Both the position numbers and the translations under genes were made by a program. From Planctomycetota bacterium (lineage in GTDB: Bacteria; Planctomycetota; Phycisphaerae; Phycisphaerales; SM1A02): a stretch of 64,000 bases of DNA. Below are positions 26,466 to 34,084 of the stretch, piece after piece. The notes below the pieces were generated by a model. That model was not told where the DNA came from, made no database searches, and saw only the letters and a list, made by a program, of their open reading frames with translations. How positions within the stretch are numbered: the stretch's first letter is position 1; each line of letters opens with the position of its first letter. Where the stretch lies: contig JACNLO010000058.1 of NCBI GenBank assembly GCA_014381555.1, positions 1 through 64,000 on the forward strand, read 5' to 3'.

Positions 26466-27245
26466 TCAAGAAAAACGAGTAATAATAGTGCTTGCGAGCC
26501 GAGGTGATGCGGTAAAAACAGTGCTTATCAGCCGCATGGTGGTATTTGTCCAGATCTCTGGTTTTGGCCTGCGTAAACAACGCACGATTGCATTGGCAAC
26601 TTTTTCTGGTGGTTGCATGAGCCAAGAGGGTGTTTGCGATTCAAAAGTGGAAACGCCTTTTCCACTTCTCGTTGCACTGGCGTCGAAAAATTCAGTGCGA
26701 GTGCCTATGGGATGCACTGTGCTGACAAAAATGTTTTTATGCTTAAGTTCCATACGAGTGGATGTTGCAAATGCCTCCAAAGCAGATTTACTTGCACAGT
26801 ACGCACCGTGGCTTGGTGTTGCGAATTTAGATAGACAACTTGCACAAAACAAAATGTGCCCTTGCTTTTTTTTCATCATTTCATTTGCAGCAAGAGAAGC
26901 AAGTTCAACTGCAGCAAATACATTCAATTGAAACAACTCTTGAAACTGAACCGAGTTGTAGTCTGCTATGTTTTGGTCTAAACCATGGCCAGCGTTTGCA
27001 AAAACTGCGTAGAGGTCTCCAGATTGTTTAAGCAAGTATTCATTAAAGCCCGCTTCAGTCACATCACCAACAACAAATGAACAACAATCACCAAGTTCGT
27101 CTGCAAGTGAGCGTAATTTATCTTCTCTTCTTGCAGTCATGACGCACCTCATCCCAGCGGAAACACACGCTCGCGCAGTTGCTTCGCCAATTCCACTACT
27201 TGCCCCTGTAATGAGAATTGTTTTCCCCTCAATGCAAACGCTCAT
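26466..27245 (-). CDS. Short-chain dehydrogenase/reductase
   Basis: 259 aa, classical SDR. Cofactor motif TGASSGIGEAT at residues 13-23, FANAGHG (NAG motif), active-site Ser near ILFCASC and the YCASK catalytic pair. ARRE after strand beta2 suggests NADPH preference. The substrate is unknown. Its start overlaps the stop of the acyl-CoA carboxylase gene by 4 nt, so it may act on an acyl-CoA or its product in the same catabolic unit. Confidence 0.85.
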   Translation of the reverse strand: MSVCIEGKTILITGASSGIGEATARACVSAGMRCVMTARREDKLRSLADELGDCCSFVVGDVTEAGFNEYLLKQSGDLYAVFANAGHGLDQNIADYNSVQFQELFQLNVFAAVELASLAANEMMKKKQGHILFCASCLSKFATPSHGAYCASKSALEAFATSTRMELKHKNIFVSTVHPIGTRTEFFDASATRSGKGVSTFESQTPSWLMQPPEKVANAIVRCLRRPKPEIWTNTTMRLISTVFTASPRLASTIITRFS

Positions 27246-28876
27246 GTTTGTAGCACGCCGGTTTTGTATTCACCAACTATTTCAAAAGTTGATGCAATCG
27301 AAAGAGCGTTGATTAACTCTTGGCGTGTTTCTTCTGGGTTAATCATTCTATCCACCCACCCACGCGCGGCACCGTAGAAAATATCTTGCTGCTCATCGTA
27401 ACTTGCCGTTATCGCAGCGAGTAATTGTTTGCTTTCATCTGGATCGATTTCTTCGCCCCTTCGCTTACGCGCGGCAAGGTCAATTTGAAGTAACGTGTTT
27501 GCCGCGGATGAGCCACCCATCACTGCATACTTTGCAGTAGGCCACGCAAGTGTAAGAAAAGGGTCAAACGCACGACCGCACATGGCGTAATGCCCAGCAC
27601 CGTAACTACTGCCAACAATCAAACTTATTTTTGGCACAATAGAGTTACTCATAGCATTTACCATTTTTGCGCCAGAGCGAATGATTCCTGCTTGTTCGCT
27701 GTCGCGACCAACCATAAAGCCGGTCGTGTCGTTCACAAAGATGAGAGGAATTCGTTTTTGGTTGCAGTCCATGATGAAACGTGCTGCTTTATCAGCTGCT
27801 TCGGTGTAAATAACGGCAGGCATGTTTGCAGATGTTGAGGGACCAGCCTTGCCACCAGCCATTTTCTTTTGAGTTAAACATCTTTGATTTGCAACGATGC
27901 CACACGGCCATCCGCCGATTCGTGCATACCCACAGACCATAGAACGACCGTAGTCCGATTTGTATTCGTTGTAACTTTCATTGTCGACAATGCAAGTTAA
28001 GAGTTCGTTCATATCGTATTGTTCATGGGACGCCGCCTTGAAAATACTGTCTATGTCTGCTGGTTTTTTGGCCGACGCAACAACTTCGTATGGAGGATCG
28101 AGTACGGGGTGAACCGACATATCACTGTGTACAAGGGCTTGTATCCGTTTGATACATGCCTCATCATCTGGTTCTTGAAAATCAATAGTTCCAGAAATTT
28201 CAGCGTGCATTTCTGCGCCACCAAGATCTTCGTTTCCAACTTCTTGACCAATCGCCGCCTTAACTAGGGCTGGACCAGCAAGGTAGAGCCCGCTTCCCTC
28301 TGTCATTAGAAGCGTGTCGCAAAGTACTGGTAGATACCCACCACCTGCAACGCAGTTTCCCATGATGGCAGCGATTTGTGTAATGCCTTCTGCAGAAATA
28401 ACTGCGTTGTTCCTGAAGACGCGTCCAAAGTCATCGGTATCAGGAAAGACATCTTCTTGCAGTGGAAGAAAAACACCCGCTGAGTCAACAAGATAGAGAA
28501 GTGGTAATCGTGCTCGTTCGGCAATGGTTTGCGCCCGTATTATTTTTTTGCACGTCATTGGAAAAAATGCCCCAGCTTTTACCGTAGCATCATTCGCAAT
28601 AATCATGCATTGTTTTCCACCAACCTGTGTAACGGTTGTGACAACACCAGCTGATGGTGCTCCGCCGTATTCCTTATACATATTATGTGCAAAGAAAAGA
28701 CCGCACTCAAACCGTGGCGCGCCTTTGTCTGCAAGTTTGTTAATTCGTTCACGTGCAGTGAGCCGTCCATGACGGTGTTGACGCTCGATGCCTCGTTCAC
28801 CACCACCGAGTTTTATTTGTGCTGCTGTATCGATGAGTTTTGCAGTTGCTAGTTTCAATATAGACGGTTCGCTCAT
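27242..28876 (-). CDS. Acyl-CoA carboxylase beta subunit (methylcrotonyl/propionyl-CoA type)
   Basis: 544-aa carboxyltransferase. Family motifs: GRLTARERI, GGAPSAGVVTTV, LPLLYLVDSAGVFLPLQEDVFPDTDDFGRVF, GNCVAGGGYLPVL and GKAGPSTSANMPAVI region; C-terminal GSSYGAGHYAMCGRAFDPFLTLAWPTAKYAVMGG. The VFPDxxxFGRxF signature is that of methylcrotonyl-CoA carboxylase. No biotin-carrying alpha subunit is adjacent. Proximity to the HMG-CoA-lyase-like gene supports leucine catabolism. TATCCT lies 7 nt before the ATG, just downstream of a strong terminator. Confidence 0.88.
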   Translation of the reverse strand: MSEPSILKLATAKLIDTAAQIKLGGGERGIERQHRHGRLTARERINKLADKGAPRFECGLFFAHNMYKEYGGAPSAGVVTTVTQVGGKQCMIIANDATVKAGAFFPMTCKKIIRAQTIAERARLPLLYLVDSAGVFLPLQEDVFPDTDDFGRVFRNNAVISAEGITQIAAIMGNCVAGGGYLPVLCDTLLMTEGSGLYLAGPALVKAAIGQEVGNEDLGGAEMHAEISGTIDFQEPDDEACIKRIQALVHSDMSVHPVLDPPYEVVASAKKPADIDSIFKAASHEQYDMNELLTCIVDNESYNEYKSDYGRSMVCGYARIGGWPCGIVANQRCLTQKKMAGGKAGPSTSANMPAVIYTEAADKAARFIMDCNQKRIPLIFVNDTTGFMVGRDSEQAGIIRSGAKMVNAMSNSIVPKISLIVGSSYGAGHYAMCGRAFDPFLTLAWPTAKYAVMGGSSAANTLLQIDLAARKRRGEEIDPDESKQLLAAITASYDEQQDIFYGAARGWVDRMINPEETRQELINALSIASTFEIVGEYKTGVLQT

Positions 28877-28901
28877 ACTGCACAGGATACCGCATCTCTA
28901 C

Positions 28902-28936
28902 AAAAAACTCGCCAATCAACGTTGTTGATTGGCGAG
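28902..28936 (-). terminator. Strong intrinsic terminator upstream of mccB
   Basis: Minus-strand hairpin with a perfect 13-bp stem (CTCGCCAATCAAC / GTTGATTGGCGAG) and a 3-nt loop AAC, followed by TTTTTT. The U-tract ends only 25 nt before the mccB ATG. It either ends the upstream RNA or acts as an attenuator for mccB. Confidence 0.92.
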
Positions 28937-28951
28937 CAAAAGTCCTGAAAG

Positions 28952-29005
28952 GGGCTTCGCACCTGTAAACCCGATGGGTCTACGGGTTCAGGTTACGCGA
29001 AGCCC
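28952..29005 (-). other. Long hairpin within the candidate RNA
   Basis: GGGCTTCGC pairs with GCGAAGCCC; inside, ACCTG pairs with CAGGT and ACCCG with CGGGT, leaving loop TAGACCCAT. This gives 19 paired positions with small bulges and is not followed by a U-tract. The stop codon of the 14-codon frame just upstream falls in the 5' arm. Confidence 0.75.
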
Positions 29006-29032
29006 TCTTATACAGTCACATAATTCGATCAC
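28988..29032 (-). CDS. Possible 14-aa leader peptide with an extreme Shine-Dalgarno
   Basis: GTG ATC GAA ... ACC TGA encodes MIELCDCIRGLRVT. AGGAGG lies exactly 6 nt before the GTG, within AAAGGAGGTGATC (29034-29046), the perfect complement of the typical 16S rRNA 3' tail. The frame ends inside the 5' arm of the long hairpin. A ribosome loading here would disturb that hairpin and could influence the downstream terminator. It is very short and lacks an obvious run of regulatory codons, so this is tentative. Confidence 0.35.
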   Translation of the reverse strand: MIELCDCIRGLRVT

Positions 29033-29281
29033 TGATCACCTCCTTTGAAACGCTGCCATGCCCAACCGTCGCGTCCCACTTGACGCCGCCAAGCCATTTA
29101 CCCCTCCAACTTCAGGAGGGCACACCGCCCAAGGCACATTGCCTTGGTCGTCGTGGCGCCTAATCTTGGATTCTGGTTTTTGACCAGGTTCAAGAATGGC
29201 TTGCCACAAGTACTTAATTTCTATCGGCAAATAAATTGCGCAGAGCCACACAAAATATCCCGAGATATTATTTTGGAAGAA

Positions 29282-31657
29282 CTATTCGAGGTCAGAGTCT
29301 TCTTCTGCCTCAAGTTGCTGCATCTCATCCCAATCTTCAAGTGATATGAGGATTTCACGTGCAACCGAACCTTTGTGTTCACCGACGATACCAGCAACGG
29401 CCATTTGATCAACTAATCGCGAAGCTCGTCCATACCCAATACCCATTCTTCGCTGCAGAAGTGAAACAGAACCGCGTCCACTCTCAATCATGATACGAAC
29501 ACTCTCATCGAACAAATCGTCACGTTCATGGACATCATCAGAGCCATTGCTCCCAGAGCCTCCACCGGGCTTGATTTGTACCAAAGTACGCTCAAAGTTA
29601 GGTGCAGCAACTTCTTTGAGGTGCTTTACAACAGATCGAATTTCTTTTGGAGATACAAATGTGCCCTGTGAACGATTCGCAGTCGTAGAGCCAGGAGAAA
29701 TGTAGAGCATGTCCCCGTTGCCTAGTAAAAGTTCTGCACCCTTTGTATCCAAAACAATTCGGCTATCCATACCACTACTTACTTTAAAAGCAACACGACA
29801 TGGCATATTAGATTTAATTAAACCGGTGACGACTTTTGCTTCGGGTCGCTGAGTAGCAAGTATCAAGTGAATTCCAACTGCACGTGCTTTTTGCGCAATT
29901 CGTACAATTGCTTGCTCAACATCTTTCGCGGTCATCATTAAGTCAGCAAGTTCGTCAATAATGAAAACTATATACGGAAGTTTTACAGGAATGCGAGCTT
30001 TTGCTTCTTCGGTTTGTGGATCGAGAATTTTATAAATTTCATCTTCGGTAAGTTCGTTGAATCCAAGTAAATCGCGAACTCCTAGTTTTTGGAAAATTTG
30101 ATACCGTTCTTCCATTCGAGCAACGGCCCATTCCAAAATGGCCGCAGCACGACCCATCTCAGTAACAACAGGACATGCAAGATGTGGAATGTCAGAGAAT
30201 TGACTTAGCTCAACCATTTTTGGATCAACCAAAATAAGTTTCAATTCGTCAGGGCGTTTCGTGTACATCCATCCAGCAATGATGGAGTTAATGCAAACAC
30301 TCTTGCCCGAACCAGTAGTTCCTGCGACAAGCATGTGTGGCATTTTCGTAAGGTCTTCCACCATTGGTTCACCCGAAGCGTCTTTGCCAAGGAACATTGG
30401 AAGTTTCATTTTCTCTGCCCGCTTGCTGCTCATCAATTCTTTGATGCAAACTGTCTCGCGTTCTGGATTTGGTACTTCGATACCAACAGTTTTACGTCCG
30501 GCAGTATTTGGAACGATGCGAATATTTGGCGCACCTAAACTTCTTGCAATGTCACTAGCGACACCGTTGATGCTCGACACCTTTGTTCCCGGCGCAAGGT
30601 CTATGGAGTACAAAGTAATCGTTGGACCAGCTTCAATACCGGAGACTTCTCCATCAATGCCATACATCTGTAAGGTTTCTTCAAGATCAACCGCTTGTTG
30701 CCTGACAAGTTCCTCTATGGAATCACCAAAACCTTCTTCTGGATCGTCAAGTAAATCGAGAGACGGAAAGATGTACCCCTCAAAATTATCGGGGCGCTGA
30801 ATATCAGATTCTTTCGCCGCCTTCCCGCTGCTCGCAACACGAACAGGTAACTTTGCAATCTTCTTAACTAATTCTGATGGTGACAATTTCTTTCTTGGTT
30901 CTTCTTCTTCGTTCTCATACTCATCTTCCTCGTAATATTCATTATCAAGATACTCTTCATCGTCCCATTCTTCTTCTACTTCTTCGCCCACTTCAAGAAC
31001 AGTGCTTCGTCGTAATCGGAGCTTCGATAACGCTCGGGTGTTAATTTTTGGAACCTTGAATCGTGTGATACGTAAAAAAGCTGAGAGTAAAAGGTGTGGA
31101 ATCGCAAACGCGATTTGTTCTGCTGCTACAACAAGCCCAATAGCGAAAGCGGCAAGAACGATGAGGAATGCTCCGAAGTTACTAAAACTTGTTGTAAGTT
31201 GGGTTACTATTGTCTTTGCAATTAGACCCGCTTTTGCGCCCGCTAATGTCCCCACTTCGGGCAAAAACAATTCGTGGAAACATGAGATAGAAAGTGCGAT
31301 AATTAGTAAGCCCAGAGCACGGACTGAAGTGTGGGAGATTTCCTTGCCACGGAACACAAGTGTTACCCAAGTGCCGACGCCAAAAATGAGAACCCAAACC
31401 CCGAACCCAAGTACGTGGTATGTCCAATATGCAATCCAAGCTCCAACAATCCCACACCAGTTTGAAACTGGATCGTTATGTACTGCAACCACGTGACTCG
31501 GGGCATCACCAATATCGAATGAAAGTAGTGCTACAGCAACAAAAAGAGCGATTGTTGCACTAGATATCCACAAAATCCGAGAGGATAGGGCGGCGGTGGT
31601 CAATGAAGAAGGGCGTTTTGAAGACGCTCTGCGCGTACGTACAGCGGTAGTTCCCAT
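29282..31657 (-). CDS. ftsK: DNA translocase FtsK
   Basis: 791 aa. N-terminal membrane domain with about four transmembrane helices (25-200), an acidic linker (Glu/Asp/Tyr-rich, about 225-265), then the RecA-like motor with Walker A GTTGSGKSVCINS, Walker B KLILVDPK, and IVFIIDELADLMM. The C-terminal gamma winged helix (VSLLQRRMGIGYGRASRLVDQM) reads chromosome-orienting sequences. It moves chromosome dimers at division. A weak hairpin with U-rich tail (AATATC/GATATT) follows the stop. Confidence 0.96.
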   Translation of the reverse strand: MGTTAVRTRRASSKRPSSLTTAALSSRILWISSATIALFVAVALLSFDIGDAPSHVVAVHNDPVSNWCGIVGAWIAYWTYHVLGFGVWVLIFGVGTWVTLVFRGKEISHTSVRALGLLIIALSISCFHELFLPEVGTLAGAKAGLIAKTIVTQLTTSFSNFGAFLIVLAAFAIGLVVAAEQIAFAIPHLLLSAFLRITRFKVPKINTRALSKLRLRRSTVLEVGEEVEEEWDDEEYLDNEYYEEDEYENEEEEPRKKLSPSELVKKIAKLPVRVASSGKAAKESDIQRPDNFEGYIFPSLDLLDDPEEGFGDSIEELVRQQAVDLEETLQMYGIDGEVSGIEAGPTITLYSIDLAPGTKVSSINGVASDIARSLGAPNIRIVPNTAGRKTVGIEVPNPERETVCIKELMSSKRAEKMKLPMFLGKDASGEPMVEDLTKMPHMLVAGTTGSGKSVCINSIIAGWMYTKRPDELKLILVDPKMVELSQFSDIPHLACPVVTEMGRAAAILEWAVARMEERYQIFQKLGVRDLLGFNELTEDEIYKILDPQTEEAKARIPVKLPYIVFIIDELADLMMTAKDVEQAIVRIAQKARAVGIHLILATQRPEAKVVTGLIKSNMPCRVAFKVSSGMDSRIVLDTKGAELLLGNGDMLYISPGSTTANRSQGTFVSPKEIRSVVKHLKEVAAPNFERTLVQIKPGGGSGSNGSDDVHERDDLFDESVRIMIESGRGSVSLLQRRMGIGYGRASRLVDQMAVAGIVGEHKGSVAREILISLEDWDEMQQLEAEEDSDLE

Positions 31658-31730
31658 AGCAACCTACATATCGGCAACGTGAGCACTTCGACTGCGAAAA
31701 AATGCGTAAATTTGGGCGCGGTCGTAAAAG

Positions 31731-31746
31731 TTGCAACGTGTTGCAA
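31731..31746. promoter_or_regulatory. Perfect 16-bp inverted repeat, candidate operator upstream of ftsK
   Basis: TTGCAAC-GT-GTTGCAA in the 98-bp gap between the MBL gene stop and the ftsK start. The 2-nt spacer is too short for an RNA hairpin loop, so a dimeric regulator site is more likely than a terminator. No partner site is visible. Confidence 0.45.
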
Positions 31747-31755
31747 ACAAACAGA

Positions 31756-32553
31756 TTATGTGGCTTGCATAGGTTCTTTTTCGATAGAAAGTAATCTAGA
31801 ACAACGTTCTTGGCTCGTTATCGTGACATATTTTTGAAGATGTGGAAGGTTGTCCAGATACAAATCACGGATGATTTGTGGGGAATTGCATTGCCTAGAG
31901 AGGTGGAGCAAGACAATATGCTGCAGGGTCGATTCTGAGGCAATGTGGCAGATTGCTGCGATAGACTCTTCGTTGGAGAGGTGTCCATCTCCATCCATAA
32001 TTCTACTTTTAAGTGACTCTGGACGGTTGCTCTGTCGTTGCATCGTGGGGTCATAATTTGACTCAAATGCTATGGCATCAAGGTCTATGAACCGATCAAG
32101 AAGTTGTTGTGGAACTCGACCTAAATCTGTCGCATAACCAAGCCGAACTCTTCCAGTATCGAAAATAAATCCCACTGTTCCAAGTGCATCATGTGAAAAC
32201 CGAATGGCCTCAATCTCTATTCCATGTAACTCAAGCCGATTGTTGAATGGAACAATGCAAGAATCATCAAGACCCGCTCTTTTTGCGCGAGTTACATGAT
32301 GTTCGTGTAAATGTACACGAATGCCACGATGTAAAAAAGTTCGACACCAGACTGGGTTGAAATGGTCTCGGTCAAAATGTGTTACTACTACATCTTGCAC
32401 ATCATCAAGTTGTACGTTGTGTGTTCGCATACGATCTTTGGTTTGCTTCATCGAGAAACCAGCATCAATCATTACCCAGTTGTTGCGCAATCGTAAAAGC
32501 GAGCAATTACCCGAAGAGCCACTGCCTAAGACAAAAAAATCAAGTTTATTCAT
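31756..32553 (-). CDS. MBL-fold metallohydrolase (YycJ/WalJ-like)
   Basis: 265 aa. The start LDFFVLGSGSSGNCSLLR is typical of the YycJ/WalJ family. The metal-binding motif reads THFDRDHFNPV (HxHxDH variant with Phe for the second residue), and downstream ligands include FSHDALGTVGFIF, GYATDLG and HLS. The family has been linked to nuclease-like or cell-wall/DNA-repair roles. The start at 32553 overlaps the lpxA-like stop by 8 nt (ATGAATAA). Confidence 0.83.
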   Translation of the reverse strand: MNKLDFFVLGSGSSGNCSLLRLRNNWVMIDAGFSMKQTKDRMRTHNVQLDDVQDVVVTHFDRDHFNPVWCRTFLHRGIRVHLHEHHVTRAKRAGLDDSCIVPFNNRLELHGIEIEAIRFSHDALGTVGFIFDTGRVRLGYATDLGRVPQQLLDRFIDLDAIAFESNYDPTMQRQSNRPESLKSRIMDGDGHLSNEESIAAICHIASESTLQHIVLLHLSRQCNSPQIIRDLYLDNLPHLQKYVTITSQERCSRLLSIEKEPMQAT

Positions 32554-33364
32554 TTGCTGCAACAAAGCCCCTGCGTTCACTTCGTTTTGCATGAAATGGT
32601 GGCACTAGGCCTCTTCGTGACGCGTCGATAAATGCTGCATATTCGAGTGCAATCGAATCGCCATCTTCACGTAATTCCTTTAGAGAAGTGTTTATTGTGT
32701 TGCCACTTTTATAGAGTAACTTGTACACTTCCTTTCGCCTCGTAATTTCATCTTTGTTCATGCCACTTCGGCGCATGCCAATAATGTTTACCGACCCAAC
32801 AATGTTCGGACCCGTAATCATAAAATATGGTGGAACATCATACGAAGCATAACTTAATCCAATAATCATTACACCTTTTCCAAGGGTTACGAATTGGTGA
32901 ATGTTCGCACTTCCACCAAGAATTACATTGTCTTGAAGATGCACATGACCCGCGAGTGAAACATCTGTGACAATTGTGCAATTATCTCCTATTTGGCAAT
33001 CGTGCGCAACGTGTGAAGTTGTCATAAACATATTGCAGCTTCCAATAGTTGTTGGCAAATCTTTTGTAGCACGATGTACTGTTACACCCTCACGAAATAC
33101 ATTGTCATTGCCAATCAGAATTCCCGGTTCATATTGGTCATGACGAAAATTAATATCTTGTGCTGCGAATCCAATCGTAACAAATGGGTAAATGGTGTTG
33201 TTTTCGCCTAGCTCAAGTTTTCCTGTGAGATAGCAGTTGCCAATGAGTCGAGTCTTGCTTCCAATTGAGATCTCACCTTGCAAAACGCAGTGTGGGCCAA
33301 TAATGACATCATCGGCAAGAGTAATATTTCCGTCTAGAATTGCAGTAGGGTGTATTTCAGGCAT
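32546..33364 (-). CDS. LpxA-like acyl-ACP:UDP-GlcNAc O-acyltransferase, paralogue 1
   Basis: About 272 aa, left-handed beta-helix hexapeptide protein. IHPTAILDGNITLADDVIIGPHCVL opens the helix; GVTVHRATKDLPTTIGSCNMFMTTSHVAHDCQIGDN contains the catalytic His of the LpxA family; the C-terminal helical domain follows (GMRRSGMNKDEITRRKEVYKLLYKSG). A second LpxA is at 59096 in the main lipid A operon, so this copy may use another acyl chain or sugar. Start 33364 is chosen because of the IHPTA N-terminus and a weak -10-like box; 33403 is an alternative that would overlap lipB. Confidence 0.82.
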   Translation of the reverse strand: MPEIHPTAILDGNITLADDVIIGPHCVLQGEISIGSKTRLIGNCYLTGKLELGENNTIYPFVTIGFAAQDINFRHDQYEPGILIGNDNVFREGVTVHRATKDLPTTIGSCNMFMTTSHVAHDCQIGDNCTIVTDVSLAGHVHLQDNVILGGSANIHQFVTLGKGVMIIGLSYASYDVPPYFMITGPNIVGSVNIIGMRRSGMNKDEITRRKEVYKLLYKSGNTINTSLKELREDGDSIALEYAAFIDASRRGLVPPFHAKRSERRGFVAANE

Positions 33365-33391
33365 CTCTCGCGTATCATCCCAAGAATCGTA

Positions 33392-34084
33392 ATGTTGTGC
33401 CAACTAGAAACGTCTGATCTTGGAAAAATGGCCTATGAACCAGTGCTTGAGTTGCAAAGAGTGGTTCAACAAGGTGTAATTGAGCGTCGAGGAGGGAGTA
33501 ATACATCTCCATTTCACCTTCTCCTTGTAGAACATGACCCACCCGTCATTACAATTAGCAAACGACCTGAAGTAAAAAAACATCTTCTTGCCTCGACAGA
33601 ACAACTACAAAATGCTGGAGTGCAACTTTGCCAAACTGATAGGGGTGGTGATATTACATATCACGGACCTGGGCAACTTGTTGGATATCTCATCTGTGAC
33701 TTGAATGCTTTGTCTTTGAGATTACATGGATACATGCGTTTTTTAGAAAGCACAATTATTAAAGTGCTCGACACGTTTGGAATCAAGGGACACCGCGATG
33801 ATTGTGCAACTGGGGTGTGGGTTGAAAACGCAAAGGTGTGCGCGATGGGCGTACGTATTTCACGATGGGTATCAATGCATGGGTTTGCGTTAAATGTAGC
33901 ACCAAATATGGATCATTACAATCTCATTGTGCCTTGTGGTTTAGCAGGGAGAAGTGTAACGTCGATGCAACTCATCATTGACAAGCAGTGTCCGACAATG
34001 GAAGACGTTAAAGATGTTGTAACAAATACGTTTACAGTGGCTATTGCGAATCAAGCCCAAGTTCAGAAAGAACCTCTTCAGTAA
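33392..34084 (+). CDS. lipB: Octanoyltransferase LipB
   Basis: 230 aa. Transfers octanoyl groups from ACP to lipoyl domains. Motifs: LLVEHDPPVITISKR, RGGDITYHGPGQLVGYLI, ATGVWVENAKVCAMGVRISRWVSMHGFALNV with the catalytic Lys, and VPCGLAGRSVTSM with the nucleophilic Cys. Divergent from the lpxA paralogue; the 3' end overlaps the convergent Skp-like gene by 44 bp. GcvT in this window belongs to a lipoate-dependent system, consistent with the need for LipB. Confidence 0.94.
   Translation: MLCQLETSDLGKMAYEPVLELQRVVQQGVIERRGGSNTSPFHLLLVEHDPPVITISKRPEVKKHLLASTEQLQNAGVQLCQTDRGGDITYHGPGQLVGYLICDLNALSLRLHGYMRFLESTIIKVLDTFGIKGHRDDCATGVWVENAKVCAMGVRISRWVSMHGFALNVAPNMDHYNLIVPCGLAGRSVTSMQLIIDKQCPTMEDVKDVVTNTFTVAIANQAQVQKEPLQ

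Larger units (their letters stand above)
28902..29211 (-). ncRNA. Candidate structured RNA between ftsK and mccB
   Basis: About 310 nt on the minus strand, visibly richer in G+C than its surroundings and without a convincing gene. From 5' to 3': a closing helix (ACTTG and CAAGCCATT at 29211-29195 pairing with AATGGCTTG and CAAGT at 29098-29078) enclosing three hairpins (CTGGT/ACCAG, CCAAGGCA/TGCCTTGG, CCCTCC/GGAGGG). Next a 13-nt anti-16S element at 29034-29046, a long hairpin with a 9-bp base at 28952-29005, and the terminator. Signature motifs of tmRNA, SRP RNA and RNase P RNA were not found. Either a stand-alone RNA or a leader of mccB. No convincing promoter was seen. Confidence 0.6.

Noticed and set aside
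29058-29183. 41-codon plus-strand frame (starting MPNRRVPLDA)
   Set aside because: It is opposite to the structured RNA and has no Shine-Dalgarno; the sequence before it is pyrimidine-rich. Probably chance in G+C-rich DNA.
28902-29211. tmRNA, SRP RNA, RNase P RNA or a known riboswitch
   Set aside because: No tag-peptide frame with alanine end, no GGAAGGAAGCAG motif, no GAGGAAAGTCC, and none of the aptamer cores I could recall (TPP, FMN, cobalamin, SAM, T-box). A formal Rfam scan is still required.
29036-29251. 71-codon minus-strand frame from a GTG in the ftsK-mccB gap
   Set aside because: Runs through the paired arms of the candidate RNA, has no ribosome site and no protein-like pattern.
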